Positions 24,441-25,237 of a DNA stretch of 25,237 nucleotides are shown here, piece by piece (within the stretch, counting starts at the first letter, position 1; each line of letters starts with the position of its first letter). The stretch is from a virus. The stretch covers positions 1 through 25,237 of IMG/VR virus record IMGVR_UViG_3300020169_000103. One strand, written 5' to 3'. Both the position numbers and the translations under genes were made by a program. The notes under the pieces are model-generated. The model ran no database searches. It was not told the origin of the DNA and saw only the letters and a program-made list of their open reading frames with translations.

Positions 24441-24796
24441 GGTGTCACCACCGATACGGTGCCCACGGCACCTTGTAAAGCGTCAGTTATTTCGAGTTCC
24501 GAAGGCATTTCTGCTGTTCCCGCTGTGCTCCAGTTACCATTACCTAAGTAAACAATACCGTTTGTAGTAACAATAAGAAAAGCACTGGTAGGGTTTGGCG
24601 AGTCTGGCCTAGCGCCTTGTAACGCCTGCGGATCAGACACGGTTCTAAACGGACCCAGTTGTGGTTGCTTTGGTTCGTACTCATCCGGACCCACAAGCAA
24701 TCCGTTCCACTCTTTTTTCATCACCTTGTAGGGGTATCTGAAACCAGAGCGGTCTGAAATAGCGTATGAGTTTTTACCCGATGCGTACTTTGCCAT
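24437..24796 (-). CDS. Conserved phage protein, 119 aa
   Basis: The N-terminus is basic and aromatic (KYASGKNSYAISDRSGFRYP, then KVMKKEWNGLLVGPDEYEPK) and leads into a P-Q-L-G-P segment. The C-terminal half has beta-type stretches (AFLIVTTNGIVYLGNGNWST) and ends AVGTVSVVTP. I recall the SDRSGFRYP and EWNGLxVGxDEYEPK pattern from many marine phage structural clusters, without a function. Its last residues (GAVGTVSVVTP) resemble the VGSVTV unit of the 297-aa repeat protein, so the strand may be used in the same assembly. It lies between two adaptor-like genes with TGATG and ATGA overlaps. A neck or tail-completion role is inferred. Confidence 0.8.
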   Translation of the reverse strand: MAKYASGKNSYAISDRSGFRYPYKVMKKEWNGLLVGPDEYEPKQPQLGPFRTVSDPQALQGARPDSPNPTSAFLIVTTNGIVYLGNGNWSTAGTAEMPSELEITDALQGAVGTVSVVTP

Positions 24797-25237
24797 CAGC
24801 CTGTCCTATAGTATTCATATCTAGGAACAACGTTAAACGAAGACCTGTCACGATCCTCGGTTGCTGCCCGATCAAATTCTTCTTCATACATAGCTTTAAG
24901 CATTTGAACCCTGTTCGGAGCCCTTTTCAAAGCAATGTAATAGGCTAATCCTGCGGCCAAACACGGGTAGAACCTGAAAGGTAGGTCCATTGTGTTGGTG
25001 TAAACGTCTGCATCGTCCATACGAGTCAGTGCATCGTAGTAGATAACGTCCGTACTGTTCTGCGGAACAGGCCAAATTTTAAGGTTTGGAGTGATTTGAC
25101 GGTCTAAAAAGAACTGATTAGGCCTACTTTGTGTCGTTTTTGTCGGAATTGTCAGATACTCATCACGACTTAAACGCTCTAAAGCATAATCTGTGCCGTC
25201 TCTGCGGATAATTACAGACAATACGTCAATAATATCG
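24796..25237 (-). CDS. Adaptor-like phage protein, C-terminal 146 residues (partial at right edge)
   Basis: The frame remains open to the window edge with no ATG visible. The residues before the TTG codon at 25221 (DIIDV) join smoothly to LSVIIRRDGTDYALERLSRD, so that TTG codon is an internal leucine, not a start. The visible part includes TIPTKTTQSRPNQFFLDRQI, LKIWPVPQNSTDVIYYDALT, PFRFYPCLAAGLAYYIALKR and LKAMYEEEFDRAATEDRDRS. Beta strands are followed by a long helical region with ALKRAP. I recognise this as a common marine phage structural family of the adaptor or neck type. The stop overlaps the next start by one base (TGATG, 24796). The N-terminal part lies outside the window. Confidence 0.75.
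   Translation of the reverse strand, partial: DIIDVLSVIIRRDGTDYALERLSRDEYLTIPTKTTQSRPNQFFLDRQITPNLKIWPVPQNSTDVIYYDALTRMDDADVYTNTMDLPFRFYPCLAAGLAYYIALKRAPNRVQMLKAMYEEEFDRAATEDRDRSSFNVVPRYEYYRTG

Noticed and set aside
24796-25221. TTG start at 25221 giving a complete 141-aa protein
   Set aside because: The frame stays open to the right edge and the residues upstream continue the domain, so the gene is simply cut by the window.

Overview
The window looks like part of the genome of a tailed double-stranded DNA phage (Caudoviricetes), most likely podovirus-like and marine. It has tightly packed genes that overlap by 1-4 bp and no metabolic or ribosomal genes. Twenty-one of its 22 genes read leftward (minus strand). 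Many proteins have features I recognise from uncultured marine phage genomes: the fibre N-terminus, the WG-rich tail protein, the 22-residue VTG repeats and the GG motifs. The host cannot be read from the sequence. No terminase, portal, capsid or polymerase gene is present, so this is an internal slice.

Left part (1-2707): two leftward genes of a probable DNA-metabolism module. One is a conserved phage protein cut by the window edge, the other a 193-aa coiled-coil protein. Back to back with them is the only rightward gene, an SNF2-type helicase. The 106-bp gap between them holds two overlapping sigma70-like promoters on opposite strands. The helicase ends in an intrinsic terminator whose stem contains its stop codon. 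The CTAG there also gives the stop codon of the leftward gene arriving from the other side.

Middle (2704-15602), read right to left: a series of very large virion proteins of 627, 1227, 803 and 1152 aa, then a 313-aa protein and two small membrane proteins (120 and 49 aa) that are lysis candidates. The large proteins carry a LysM domain next to a cationic amphipathic helix and hydrophobic segment, long helical repeats of 11 and 18 residues, an EF-hand/dockerin-like loop, and glycine-rich hydrophobic stretches. I read them as a set of DNA-ejection (internal virion) proteins that crosses the host envelope. This is inference.

Right part (15602-25237), read right to left: an adaptor-like protein (cut by the edge), small conserved proteins, a second adaptor-like protein, a repeat protein with ten 22-aa units, a 1133-aa tail fibre, two small proteins, a 647-aa tail hub/stabilisation-like protein, a 97-aa protein and a 77-aa zinc-ribbon protein. 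Most junctions in this series are TAATG, ATGA or TGATG, which points to a translationally coupled late operon. No non-coding stretch exceeds about 110 bp, and I saw no tRNA, CRISPR array, insertion sequence or integrase.
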